NCBI GenBank assembly: GCA_009869945.1
Contig: WIXG01000024.1
Span: 124,001-188,000, forward strand
Length of the DNA: 64,000 bases
Direction of reading: 5' to 3'
From: Mesaphorura yosii
Taxonomy: Eukaryota > Arthropoda > Collembola > Poduromorpha > Tullbergiidae
The translations under genes were made by a program, and so were the position numbers. Below are positions 39,783-52,480 of this stretch, in pieces. A model generated the notes under the pieces. It did no database searches. It was given only the letters and a program-made list of their open reading frames with translations, and had not been told where the DNA came from. Position 1 is the stretch's first letter. The number at the start of each line of letters is the position of its first letter.

Positions 39783-42471
39783 ATGGCGACTGACGACAAA
39801 GCATACATCACACACATGAACGGGATCCTTAAGTTCGCGAAAAGCTCGGACTATGAAGCAGCGACGAAGGCGTGTAACAGATGTAAGTTTGCTCGGCGTG
39901 AAGCCGCGGCCCCCAATTTTCATCGTATCCAACCTGATAACCAATTCTTGCTTATAGTACTGCACCAGTTTCCAAACGATCCGTTGGCTTTTCGAACAAA
40001 AATCATCGGGGTTATTCGTCAAGACAAATTCAAAGATGCTCTTGAGTTTATGTCAAAGAATCCGCAGCTGTCAGAGTAAGTTCCCCACCTAATTCTGTTA
40101 AACAACGTCAAAGGTCAATATATTAAAGCTAATAATAAATTGTCAATTTCGTAAATTTCTTTGCAGGGATCTTGCTTTTGAAAAAGCGTACTGCTTTTAT
40201 CGATTGCAGAGAAGTCAAGAGGCCTACGACCATTTGATGAGCATTAAGGAAGATTCGTTGATCAAGAAGGAATTACTGGCACAAGTGTTATACCGTCTTG
40301 GTAGGTATAAGGAATGCTTCGATCTGTACAAAGTAATTTCGTCAAAGGCATCACCCGATTTGGAAGATGAAATGAAGGCAAACCTGCTGGCAATTCAGGC
40401 TGGTTTGGCAGAAATGGTAAATACACCTTGAACTAGTTTCTATTCTGCCTGGATTGTCACACAAGCCATAAGATTAATCTGTGATTTATCCAGGGTTCGC
40501 TGGATGGAGAGAAAATATCTAAGCCAAACCCGCACGTATATGAACAAGTTTACAACTACGCCTGCCTTTTAGCAAATCAGGGCAAGTTCAAGGAAGCCAA
40601 AGAATATTTGCTCAAAGCGGAAGCAAAATGCATTGAAGTATTACGCGAAGACGGGATGCCGGAAGAAGAAATTGCCGAGGAAACCTCGGTTATAAAGTAA
40701 GTACCATTCTGTAAAATTTCTATGAATTTTAAGCGCAAACTTCATCAGCATTTTTACTTTTAGTGCTCAGATGATCTACTGTGACTTGAAACTTGGGCTT
40801 GGTCAGAAGGAAGCACTTCGGGCGTATTCATTGCTAATGAAGAACAAGCCCAGCAATTCTGAGACAGTTGTTGTCGCCTCAAGCAATATTCTGGCCTTGA
40901 ATCGAGATCAAAACATGTTTGATTCCAAGAAGCGAATTAAAGCGCTGCAAACAGAGGGGTCCAATATTAAATTGTCAAGGAGACAGAGATTCACAGTACT
41001 AGTCAACATGAGCCTTTCCTTATATATGACAAATCAGGTACGCAGCTCTAACCACTTTGTACTGGAAAACATATGACAAATTTGAAAATAGCGTTTCGCA
41101 ATTGTATTGTTGACCTCCAGTTCGATTTGTCGCGAGGATACCTGCAAGAACTGGTGAACGAGTTTCCAGAAGAGAAAGAAGTTGCCAACATGATTGGAGC
41201 TGCAATAGATGTGAAGACATTAGGAGTGAATGCGGCAATTTCCCAACTCAAGGAAACTAATTCTAAGAATCCGATCAAAATTCAACTTGGTATAGCTCAA
41301 ATTCTCTTGCAAGAGGTGAAACACAGAAATTTGCCTTGAACGAACCTTAACTGCAGCTCTAGACAAACCAGCTCTTCTTTAATTAAATTTATGTTGCAGG
41401 GAAAACGAGAAGACGCAATCTATGCTTTGCGTAACGTGGGTGGGAGCATGCATCATTTAGGAATTGTTAGCACACTTGTCACCTTGTACCTGGAGTTGGG
41501 AGATTACGACGGTGCCTTTGGAGTGATGCAGGAAGCGTACAAGTACTTCCAGTCTAAAGTACGCAATGGATAGTGCAACCTCACATTAAATCCGCTAAAC
41601 TATAAGCAAGTCAGCGTTCTAATAACCCATTTTTTCAGAATGATCGTGCGAAACTGAAGATATTGGGCCGACAGAAGGCGGGACTACTGGTCGCTCAGGG
41701 AGATTTGGCAGGTGCCATAAATTGTCTAAATGAACTTCGAAAATTGGACAAGAACGACCTGGTAACACTGGCCCAACTTATCATTACCTGTGCCCAGGTT
41801 AATATTAAAACTTTACTGTACTCGGGACTTTTATTGTTCAACTTCACTGCTAGAAATAGACACCATAGCGTATATCATGACTAATTTTATGTTATAGCAT
41901 GACACGAAATTGGCCCGGGAACTGAGCGCTGAATTGCCACCAATCGAAGTCGAATCTGACATAAATGTGGAGGAACTGGAGTCGCCTAACTTTCTTGCCA
42001 ACATTAAGGCATCGAAGAAAGCGGACAAAGAGACAACGTCCCCAGGAGATACTCCTCGGACTGGTGACACCAAAACCAATCCTGACACTCCAGTCGCAGT
42101 AAAGAAGAAAAGAAAGAAGAAGAAGCTGCCTCCAAATGCGGACGGAAGAGTGGACCCGGAGAGATGGTTACCAAAATATGAACGTTCCGGGTACCGTCCG
42201 AAAAAAGTACGCAAGGCTCGGGTTGAAGCCGTTGGAAAGGGAACGCAGGGCGCCGCTTCCGGGGCGTCTTCTAATTAGTAAGTGGCAGTTCGGCCTGACA
42301 ACGATGTTTCTAAAGAGTATGGTGAAATGGATCCTCTAATCTGTCTCACTTTCTTGCAGTGATATGTCTCAAATGCCATCAACCTCTAAGGCTGAGGGAA
42401 CACCGTCTCCAGCAACACCATCATCTGCGGCTCGCCAACAGCGTAAGAATAAAAAGCCAAGGGCTAAGTAA
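39783..42471 (+). CDS. Srp72: Signal recognition particle subunit SRP72 (complete)
   Basis: Largest protein of the eukaryotic signal recognition particle. It binds SRP68 and the S domain of 7SL RNA and supports targeting of ribosomes making secretory proteins to the ER. Ten exons: 39783-39882, 39958-40075, 40167-40416, 40494-40696, 40764-41037, 41121-41315, 41400-41558, 41639-41797, 41898-42277 and 42360-42471. All introns are short (67-100 bases) and phases close to 649 residues; the human protein is near 670. The first ~480 residues are helical TPR-type repeats, with the recognisable stretch NPQLSEDLAFEKAYC. The tail is Lys-rich (KKKRKKKKLPP), then carries the RNA-binding signature DPERWLPKYERSGYRPKK from residue 572 and KGTQGAASGASS. 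It ends in a Ser/Pro/Lys tail. ATG at 39783 (AACATGGCG) is the first of the conserved frame. The gene converges with the minus-strand gene downstream. Confidence 0.97.
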
Positions 42472-42666
42472 CTAAAGTAGCATGTGAAGTAACACTTTAG
42501 ATTTTGTGAGTAAACGATGCCAATGAATGTGTCCAACACGGGTAAGACCATATCACTAGAAAGTTAAGTTAAACTTAACAGTTAGAGAATAGTGCGTTTT
42601 CATGTAAGTCTGTTGTGTTAAATTTTTTAAATGTTGGAAGAGCCCAAACTAAGGCGGGGTTTGACT

Positions 42667-42672
42667 AATAAA
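42667..42672 (+). terminator. Candidate poly(A) signal for Srp72
   Basis: AATAAA 196 bases after the Srp72 stop. A second lies at 42868-42873. Confidence 0.55.
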
Positions 42673-42873
42673 TTTTTAAGTAATGAAGTACCTAAGAAAG
42701 CGGAAACGTCAATTTTGTATTGAGACTCCAGGAGGCGCTAGAACAGAATGGCATGGAATGTTTCCACATTTAATATTAGTGTTTATACTATACTTGAAAT
42801 ATATTAGTCCCTGGTTCAGGGTCAGTGGGTACGAGTGCGGGCGTGGAACATCCTACAAGTTTGTGTGAATAAA

Positions 42874-45482
42874 GACGTCCAAAAACTGTTGTTGCTAACT
42901 TACGACGATAAAACGAGATGGATGATTCGGTATTTGAAATGCGCATATGGTCATATATCATCTAGATCTTTATTGCTAAATCTGCCATAATTGGAAGCCC
43001 TTCAAGAGGCTCAGAGTCTAGGTTTGGTTGTTGGCTTGGATGGACAAAAGAAATTAGGCACACTTTTCAGCACCTTAAAGCGTCTCACTGCGATGTCTAC
43101 GTGGAAGATAACTAACTCGTGGATTCAAGCTCGGGTACCCCGAATTGACTGAAGGTAACGTTAACAGTGTTTAAGAAATGGAGTGAGAACTTCGTATGGA
43201 TAAAATCATTTTGACAATGTTGGCTGATTTACTGACTAACCAATGAAAATTTACTCGAGGGAACTGACTGAGACTTTTGAAAAGATAACAAAAAAGAAAA
43301 CGTCGACCATAAAGGATCAGATTGTAAGCATCGTTGTTTGGCCATCCTATACAGTATTCACTTCAACTCTTCTTAAGAAACCAGGGGGCGCAGGATTCAC
43401 AAAATGAAAACGTCGCGTCAAAGCTAAGCATATCGAGTTAGCTTTTCGGTTGATACCATAATCAACTATCATATTTCGTTTTGACTGGCTTAAACCCATA
43501 TAAATCATGCTAAGGCTTAAGTGTATGATTTCATACGACTTGTACTTAATGAATGCACATAATTCAGTGAATTTAACCTGCCGATCAGCTCTTGGAATTT
43601 TGTCTATTGCGGTATTTGATGGTTTAAAATTCTTTCTGCTGGGGAATCGTTCGACTAAATGAATCCTCGCATATAATGGAAACAGAGTTTGAGGCGTGGT
43701 CAGTAGTGAATGATGCATGAACACATAAACCAGCAAAGCAAATATACCGTAATCGTAAACTGGAAAAGGTGGACTCGTGATTAATGCACGGCCGTTTCAA
43801 TTCTTGGTTTTATTCAATCCGAATTCCGCGTATTCCTTTATCTTACAACTGGCTATTCAAATGAACTTTTGTAAACTTTTGGTCATTCTTCACTACAATT
43901 GGAGACGAGTTGGTGTTTAACTGAACATGAAGGTGTTCTCAGGAAATTACTCTGCTCCGACTCTCATCACTCAACTGTCGTTGTCTTCCATGGCAATCGA
44001 AATGAGACTCACACTTCCTAAATGTCGTCAGAGATCTAAGCAAGAAGGTGCTGAAAATATGTGATAAATAAATCGCAAGAGTTGTTCGTAAAATCACGAC
44101 ATGAACATTTATTTCACTTCTCAAAGCATAGACGTAGATGAATTCATGGAATTCAACATAATCGGTCCTAAAACGAACCAACTTTTGTGCATTAAAGTAC
44201 GGATAAATTAAAAATCTTGTTGTCGTACGCATAAAAGTAATAAAATAAATAATTTAAAGAAGATCAGGTGGTAGACCAGAAATTACTACGATTACTTTTA
44301 GTAAATACGCCAGTTAATAATACTTGGTAGCCATGAGGTAGCCTATTTGTCACTGCGTACTCCACTCTACATCTGACACTTATCGTTACTTGCATGCACA
44401 AGCAACTGCAACAAGCACTCGCACATCCACACGTCCCTTAAAATTAGCATGACACAAGATGAATATGACACAGAAGACAGACAATCCAAGACTGTCTCGC
44501 TATTTCACAAATTGCGAGACTTTTGGTGCTTGTCTGTAAATTAGGATTGCAGCAGTGACATTACAGTAAAATTAAAACATATCACAGTCAAGTGTTACTT
44601 TCGTTTCCCCCTTAAAACCTAAATACGGTAGAGCAACAGATTGAATCTCATCAGGAGCGTCAAAGGAGGAATTCAGTATGCCTAGAAATAAATAGTTCCA
44701 CAACCCACATGTTCCAAATCTAATTAAATCTAAAATTAGGAATTAAATGGCAATAAGTTACGCGAGAAAATGAAAGATCAAGTAAATTATTCGAATGGGA
44801 GCAAAAGTATTTGGTAACTTCGGGATGCATTGCAGAAGCGCAAATTCTTATATACACATTATTTCAACCAAGCACTAATCTGTAGTCCATAAACTCTGAA
44901 ATGCTATCAATAATACTCTGAAATAATACTTCTGAACTCAGTTTGTCAAACCTGCACTTAGACTACACGATCATCTTTTGAATTTTCACATTCTAATCCC
45001 AAACCAACGCGAGAGGTGAGTTTTTCTACAGGCAAGCGCATTACTAAACTCTACTAGGCGCATTATCTTTGGATTCTATTCCGACCATAGTATACATACG
45101 ATAGCTTAGGTTTCTTTGTTTCTGAATAAGTTAACCACATAATAGCACGACGGGTTCCCTCTAATAGGAAAATGAATAGGAAGCGTACCCCTAGTTCGCT
45201 GCAGAAAGCAAATTTTGTTTATCTGAAAAGAAATGTTGTTTAAATCATTTGAATACAATAACTAAATTCTCAAATTTTGCCTAAATTTTGTAACATCGTT
45301 GGTAGGAGGTATGAGTTTCTGAATGTTGACTTGTAGGGAAGCACATGCACGCCCAAAGCAGCTTCCCAATGCTCCGAGCTTCGTTGAGGTAGAATGAGAT
45401 TTTGATTTTCTGAAATTTTGTGGTTTAATTTTGTGCTGAGACACTTTGACTAAGTTTTGGACGAGAATTTTGAGTTTCCGAA
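42874..45482. other. Convergent spacer between Srp72 and the minus-strand gene
   Basis: No gene recognised. It should hold the 3'UTR of the minus-strand gene. Candidate poly(A) signals on that strand are ATTAAA at 45423-45428, about 55 bases past the stop, and AATAAA at 44108-44113. Confidence 0.55.
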
Positions 45483-48400
45483 TTACTCCTGAGCACGATC
45501 ATGGAAATACTGGAATGTGCGGTTGGCATACTCGAGCGCTTTGATGTAGTCTCTGAAGATGACGTAGTCCCGAACATCACGAACTGACTTGTCTTCTATG
45601 TCCCGATGCTCCTGAGACATAATATCCCGTGTGATGTCGGTATACTCAATGTTCTTCTCAAGCATGGCGATTTGGAGTTCACAAAGTACCTGAAATTAAT
45701 CAAACGATTATTACAATCATGCAGATTTGCATCAGACGGTCGCAAGACTGGTAAGACTGGTGGATGAATGAAGAGTGTTGACTAGTGCTCATTGTGGCTC
45801 AGCTTGGCTGTTAGCACAAGCACCAGCCTAGCCCTGGCATGGGGTATGAAAAAACTAGTTTACGATCTTTACGGTTATAAAAAGTTCCTTGCACGTAACC
45901 TAGTCCAGCTTCACATGTTAACTGGCGACTCTGACGACAGAGGTATTGATCGATTCAATGCGTAATAGGGATCGTTGGAAATAATTAAACGAATTGAGTA
46001 TTAGGAAAATATGCACTTGATCTTTACAGAATAAAAATCGCTAAACACGCAGATAGGATTCTTTGGTTAGGAAGTAACGCAATGAACCATAAAGTATGGG
46101 TCGACGCACACAGTGTCAAGCACATCGCGTCTTTCGATCTCAAAGTGGAAATTCCCTGCAAACATGCAATAACGTAAGCAAGCCAATTATCATACGATCA
46201 TATGCACAAATTGTAGGAGCGTGCGCACTGTTCTTCTCTTTATTATTATCTAATGATATGATCTCTGTGATTGGGGTGTGAGGTGATTTGTGACCAACAA
46301 GATGCAACTATGGCAAGCATGAAACGTTATTTGTATGAAGAAAGCTTTACGAGAGATCAGTAAAATGAATATTAATCGAATTATAGGCTTCTTGGCTTCG
46401 CGAATCGCAATGAGCATTCATTTGTTGCAACATTCCTCAGTCAATCAATTGTAAGCGTCACTATAAAAATATTGAAGTTCTTACGTATTTAAGTTGGTAT
46501 TCGGCTTCATTGAAATGATGATAGAAGCCGCCCCCATAGCAGGCTTGATCCAAGACGATCGCCTCCAAACCGACAGCAAATCTCTGCAGAGCTTGATAAA
46601 GAAATCGAATCTGATCCTCCACCTGCGTCCAGACGGATATAAATAAATATTAAATGTCACAATACGCCAATGTACGTCATCCTATCTAAAGATCGCGCGT
46701 AAAGTAAAGAAGTTCAATCTTTTTAGTCTGATTTTGGGCGAACAGTCTAGAAAAATTTGACGTAGGAAGCCAATGATTGGCCTTTATTAAGAAATTGACG
46801 TAGGAAGCGTTTCCTCTGTAAATTAATTACATCAGACGGCTAATTAGAGTAATGAGCCTGATCTATTTTTAGGGAGAGACTTACATCCAAGGTGGACAGT
46901 TGATCGTTGTTGTACTTATTCATCTTCTCGGTAGCATCCGCCAGAAACTGGTAGCTGATACCCTCGTACCGAGTTTCACTCTTCATGTCCGTGCCAAACG
47001 ATTCCTTGTACTGCAAATACAAAAGACACACATTTAGCAAAAGTCACAAGTCTCAGCGTTCTCCTTTTGTGGAAATTTCAACGTGACAATGAGGCAACAA
47101 ATTGAGAGAGACATGCTCGTTTTTCCGAGCCTACGTGTCATCGGAACACGTAACAGAGTACAGCTGATGAAAATGGATTAAGGTTTGTCTGCTAGTTAAT
47201 TTCGTGTGAATACTCGGGACCTAATTTTTTATGCATGTGGGCTCACTTTCTCTGTTCATTATTATCGCTTTAGTGCGATAATGTATTGCTAAGGGTACTT
47301 TTATTTGTGCCATAATTCCGACTCTTCCTTTTGGGTTTTTCTCAAATCCGTACCACATGGGGATAGATAACAACAAATTCTCGCATTCTAAATGTTTCTT
47401 CGACCTGGTCGTCGGTCTGAAGTCATCTTTTGCATCTTCTCCGGGGTTTGCCTTCATTTTCGTATTTATTTTCGTTTTCGCCTTATTTTGCTCTTCGAGT
47501 CATACCTTCAGCAATCACCTGATTATTTCCTTATATTTCATTTCAAATTGTTTTTCTCAGCCTCGATCCTCTTTGTTCACTCTTCCTCTTGTACTTTCAA
47601 ATTGAAAAAGGAACACAAAAATCGCCGACATCCAAACTTATTTTTTGTAAAATTACATTAAAAAGAACACAACAAATGTTTCAAAAAGAACATATTTTAT
47701 AAGGAGGAGATATTGTTTTACCACTCGAGGGCTACAAGTCGCAGACTTTGAATGAAAAGGGCTGGACAATTGAGAAAATGTATTATCATTCAGGCGAAAG
47801 GACGCCCGATGCCCAGTCGCCGCCAGCCGTGCAGACTTCGTCTTGTCAAGCAGGTAGTAAGGACTCAATAAGGTCTGTGAGTTTACTTTAGCCGCAAATA
47901 CTAATCAGTATTCACTGGATTGATTATATAAAGCAAACAAGGGTAAAGGAAGACCGACACGACATGGAGCAAGAGCAGGGACGAGACCAAGTGTCCAAAT
48001 TTGATACACATCGGCACTTCTTTCAGCCAACTTGCAGGCCAGGCCAAGGACCAGCATGTCCATTCAATTCAAAAGGAGACAAGCAGACAAGATTACTACA
48101 TTCACTCGTCATATGCAGATAAAGTATTGTGTGAGAATACATAAAACTGCAAAAAAATCCACACGTTTCTTGTGACTTTTGGACTTTTATTAGTCGCCTA
48201 CTGTAAGCCATTCACAATTTCTGCTGCACATGCTTCTCGGAGAAGAATGCTGCTTCAGTCACAGTTTGTCAATTTTACGCCGACATTACTCATTATGAGA
48301 AAGGGCACAGAACAGAAATTCAGTCAAGAGAAGAGATGAGATGAACGTAAAATAGACGTAGATGTGGAGACAACTCTTTCCTTAAATCAATAAATTAAAA

Positions 48401-51400
48401 CGTACTTTTTAAAGCCCAAAGGATCTCATGGATGGACAAAGGGCAGCGAGATGCTCTTTTCAATTGTTCGGTTTGTATTCTTTATTGCCCGGTCCGAAAC
48501 GAAAAATAATAAATAACACAAAAGACGCCTTCATTCAGACTCTCTCAGACGCATTAGGTGACCGAGCCACCAGTCAGTTCGAATGCCGACCGCCAGACAA
48601 GACGCTGAGCCTTGACACGAATCCCTGATGAAATTCGCAGATGAGTGACTGAGAAAGGCGACGGGCAGAATTGAGGAATCGTGAGCTTGAGCAGGTTTCA
48701 TTCAAGAATTCAATAAAATGTGGTGGAGGTGATTAAGTGTCAGGGAGTTCTGGAACATTTTGCTTGCCTGTTTGTTGGTTTTGCCGTACGGTCCCCAATA
48801 ATTACGTATTTTAGAAAACAAATGCGTGGTGAAAAGTTTAACTACCATACATTACAATACATTATTACGAGATGACTTCTTTAACATCTCCACTTAACCT
48901 TTTTTCCTGCCGTGTGAAGACGGTGAGCGAGAGCAAGATCGGCGGCACTTGGCACAAATTACAGAATAAAGAGTTCTCTTTTGCTCGTTTTTCGTACTCT
49001 TTGTAAAAAGAGCTGGAGAAAAAGAAGTGGAAAAGAATGACTCGAATTTGTAAGTTTTCTGTACAAAAAGATACAGTGTGATCTCCTTGAAGTAAGTAAT
49101 CATTGTCGGACAGCGCCAGAAGTAATACAATGAGAAAAGGAATTATTTCATTATGCTTGTTACAAAGTGAAGAGGCATATTTTCACTACAAAAGTGTCAG
49201 GTTGGCCAGGTACATATTTTTCCTCATGTTATTGTTGAAAGAATTTGTACCAGAAATTTGGTCATTGGAAACCAAAGAGCAGTCAGAGAAGTAATTGTAT
49301 AAAAGGGCCACGTACCCGAAGGACCTCACACTGACTCTCAGCAAAATCTTCCAGTCTATTAACCTCTTCCCATTATTATGATCCTCAGATTTCGAACGAA
49401 TAACATTACATAATGAAGAAAGAACTGATCGTCTGTTCTACATTCAACTGCAGCGCGCACTTGCTTCTCCAAGACTTCATCTTTCATCCGCGATTGAAGG
49501 GTCGCCGGTAAGCCAGAGAGGCAATCGGCTAATTGCTACTCTGCCATCTGTTTCTCATCTCGCCTCGTTTGTTGGAAGCGTTCTCTTCTCGACTTTCGTG
49601 CCTCCAGACTATGCCTTGTAATTGATTAGTCATCTTTCCGATAAAAGCGAAAACACAAAATAGACGCTATTCAGATCTTCGTGTAGTTGCGATTTAACAT
49701 TTAATTATGCTGTGAACTTCCGGTCAACCTCTCGACAACAACTTTACCGGTTTTTTAAAAGTACCTCACGCGCCTACTGCGCTGAAATACATTGCAGACT
49801 TGATCTCAATTAGACAAGACAATAGCCTACTAAACAAAAGTTTAACCTATTACCTCGCTCGTGGTACTCTCAAACCGCTAAAGTCAGGCGACAAATGCGA
49901 AACACCTGAGCTGCACAGGCATTTTATACGCAGAGTCAAAGTACTGCATCTGCTCACATTATAAAATCACCTGACAACAATTCGCAAAAGTCTAGTGGGC
50001 CAACTACCACACTACGGCAACCGAACGATGAACGCGTTGGAGCGAAGATCCAACAAAAAAGTGAGGGCAACTTTGCATGTAATTGCAGTAAAATTCAAGG
50101 TGTACTCGATCGTATGCGAAAGCTTACAGGTAAAACTGTTTCTTTCCAACTAACAAGTTGTCATAACTGAATCATCGCTTACTGAAAACTAAGGTAATGA
50201 TTCACCTCTCAACATGCATGCACGTTGCGCTCAACCACAACTACATTGTGCATCTGCGTTGCACTCTACGCACGTAGTATGCACGGCATTTGCATCGCGA
50301 ATCTGGTTTCTCGTACCCACGTTTTATCCAGACTTCTTTAATCGCTCCATCACACGTTCACTTTGCAGGTCGACAGTCTCGCATCTCGCTGAAAGACTCT
50401 TTGTCTTTTGCATACGCAATACGCTTACTGAAACAGATCGGCTGGCAAACGCACGTCATGCACTTGAGGGCTTGTCGCATTACAATTACGTGAACATACG
50501 ACCAACTATACTAAAAGAGGCTTAAAAGTACGCTGCGTCTGCACCACGCAATGTCCAGCCTAATATTAATATCATTAATTCGACCCAATTAAAAGATGAA
50601 AATGCAGAGTCTGTACGATGACGAATAGAGTAAGTGTGAGCTCACATCACATGAATGAATCCAGCTCGTCATCAATTGGCATCGCGCGTAGCACCAATAA
50701 AGGGCAATGCTATGCTACGTCTTTGTGTTGGCGGACCGAACAAGTGTCACCGACGCTGATAAAATGAGACGTAATCTACGTGCTATGCAGGCTATGTTCA
50801 ATCGTGGAATCAGGAATATGATGAAGTCATAGAGGAAGAACCTGACCACACGGCTCGACAATACGTTTGGATGGTGGCTTCAAATTCCAAAGCAATCTAC
50901 GCAAATTCATTTCGCATTCAGTCACTCAAATCACGTCAAATCCTATTTTTACACTCTCGATGTTAGCCAGCCTGAGTATGGACATTAATAATTGCAACCC
51001 ATTTAACACCATGCGTCCAGCGTTTTTATTTTGCATGACTGTAGCACTCAACCGCTACTTGCGTAGACGGCATTGTTCACTCAAAACCGCGCTGTAGCTG
51101 TAGGTCACACGTTCGCTCTTGTCCCTCGCTTTGGCATGTGACTCAGAGCGGATTTAAAAAATAAGTAAACAAATGCCCACGCGATGACTCGAATTGAAAT
51201 GAAGAACCGTGGAGGGTCGGCTGATAAGATTGCCTATTGTATTATTTAGAGCCATGGAAAGCAATTTCAACATGAACTTACAATTTTGTTCAATGACAGT
51301 ATAAGCCGGAACGAACAGAAGTGAAAGAGATGCGGTTGGAGCTATCAGTGGCATTCCTACGATGTATGCCTCATTTCGCACATTTTCGAAGAGAGAAAAT

Positions 51401-52480
51401 GCCTCTCAAATGCAAAGTAGTCGAAGTGCAAATTCTCCTACGTTTCTCACATCTCAAAACGTCTCATTGCACTTTCTCAAAGATTACGTCGTCCCCGCGA
51501 TAAGCGAGGAGAAATGCAAAGAAAACTCAAAAACTTACGAAATCGCCGACGAATTCTTTCGCCTGTCTCAGCGCCTTCTTCGACTGAGTGATGATGTTGT
51601 GGAAGATATCCACGTCCGGCTGCGTCTGAAAGTCAGAATCCGCCTGCAGAGCTGGCGGTGTGGCTGGTAGCCGGCATGGGTTGATGAACTTCGCAGGGCG
51701 GTCGTACAGACGAGTGCTGTGCTCCTTATGGTGTCTATGATGTTCGAAGGATCCCCTTCCGCCAACGTCGCTTGACTTTGGTAAAGGAGTTGTCATGATC
51801 GATGTCGGCAGAATGAGAGTACCAATCAGAAGTACTACAAAGCAAGTATTCCAACCTGTCAAATAGAGAGAAAAGTTAGAGCAATTGAAAGATAGATGAA
51901 ACTTTGCATATGCTGATATGTTGACGGTCTTCAATTAATTACAGTATCCATAGTTCGCAATTTTGAGGTACGAAAGAATATTAGGACGTAGGGCCACAGA
52001 CACGAGACAGACACCTCAAACCAAGATAAGATTGAAAGAAATAAGATGACTCAATTTTAGGCAAAAAGATGCAGCAATAAGGACTGCAGCAACACATAGC
52101 GATGGCGTGAGAAAAGTGAGACTTTTTCTGCGTCCAGATTCTCTCATTGTTTAACGCGTTTTGTACTAACCTGAGTCTTTCAGAGAAAACAATCGTGGAG
52201 GAAGTAGGAACTTTCGGTTTGAATATTTCTCAACATGCTGTAAATAGTTGTATTGGCACCTGGAATCATTGTTCTGATTGATTTCACTCTCGTAGCCCTC
52301 GTCAAAAGACCTCGAGGGTGCACTACAAATGAGATAGCGTCTACAACAGCTCGGGCAGAATTCTCTGTCCGATGTCTCAGAATTCCTGTCCGTCAGCATA
52401 GTGGCTGCACTTGTGGTTTCAACTTGGAGAAATCTTTTGCAAATGCAACACACGGATTCCACGGTTTCTTCCTGAACCAT
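45483..52480 (-). CDS. Putative four-helix-bundle cytokine-like secreted or type II membrane protein
   Basis: No named family was recognised by direct match. Exons in reading order: 52480-52171, 51855-51539, 47010-46885, 46622-46485 and 45689-45483, giving 365 residues from ATG 52480 (GCAAAATGG). Every junction has GT-AG and a continuous frame. Residues 1-104: hydrophilic, with CCICKRF and FCPSCC motifs. Residues 105-124: a strongly hydrophobic leader or anchor (WNTCFVVLLIGTLILP). A His/Pro-rich linker with INPC follows. Four predicted amphipathic helices: A about 185-215 (IITQSKKALRQAKEFVGDFY), B about 252-277 (RFLYQALQRFAVGLEAIVLD), C about 288-312 (EYQLKYVLCELQIAMLEKN) and D about 332-363 (FRDYIKALEYANRTFQYFHD). 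Ectodomain cysteines are 164, 279 and 300. Helix spacing and exon layout resemble IL-6/CNTF-type cytokines; this is inference. The gene model is firm from 51855 downstream. The first exon and the start are uncertain. Confidence 0.7.
47011..51538 (-). other. Large intron of the cytokine-like gene
   Basis: A 4.5 kb phase-0 intron between the helix A exon (donor GTAAGT at 51538) and the next exon (acceptor TTTGCAG at 47011). No other exon or gene was recognised inside on either strand. Confidence 0.6.
52171..52480 (-). other. Presumed first coding exon of the cytokine-like gene
   Basis: Open in the frame that joins exon 2 through GGT (donor CTCAG|GTTAGT). The 103 codons include paired cysteines (CCIC, CPSCC) and an acidic Ser-rich stretch (RSFDEGYESE). 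Nothing hydrophobic precedes the exon 2 leader, so translation from here would make a type II membrane protein. A different short first exon would instead make exon 2 begin a signal peptide. No closer in-frame ATG than residue 41 of this exon exists. Confidence 0.45.

Noticed and set aside
51362-51670. Plus-strand frame overlapping exon 2 of the cytokine-like gene
   Set aside because: Antisense to an exon supported by splice sites and continuous phase on the minus strand.
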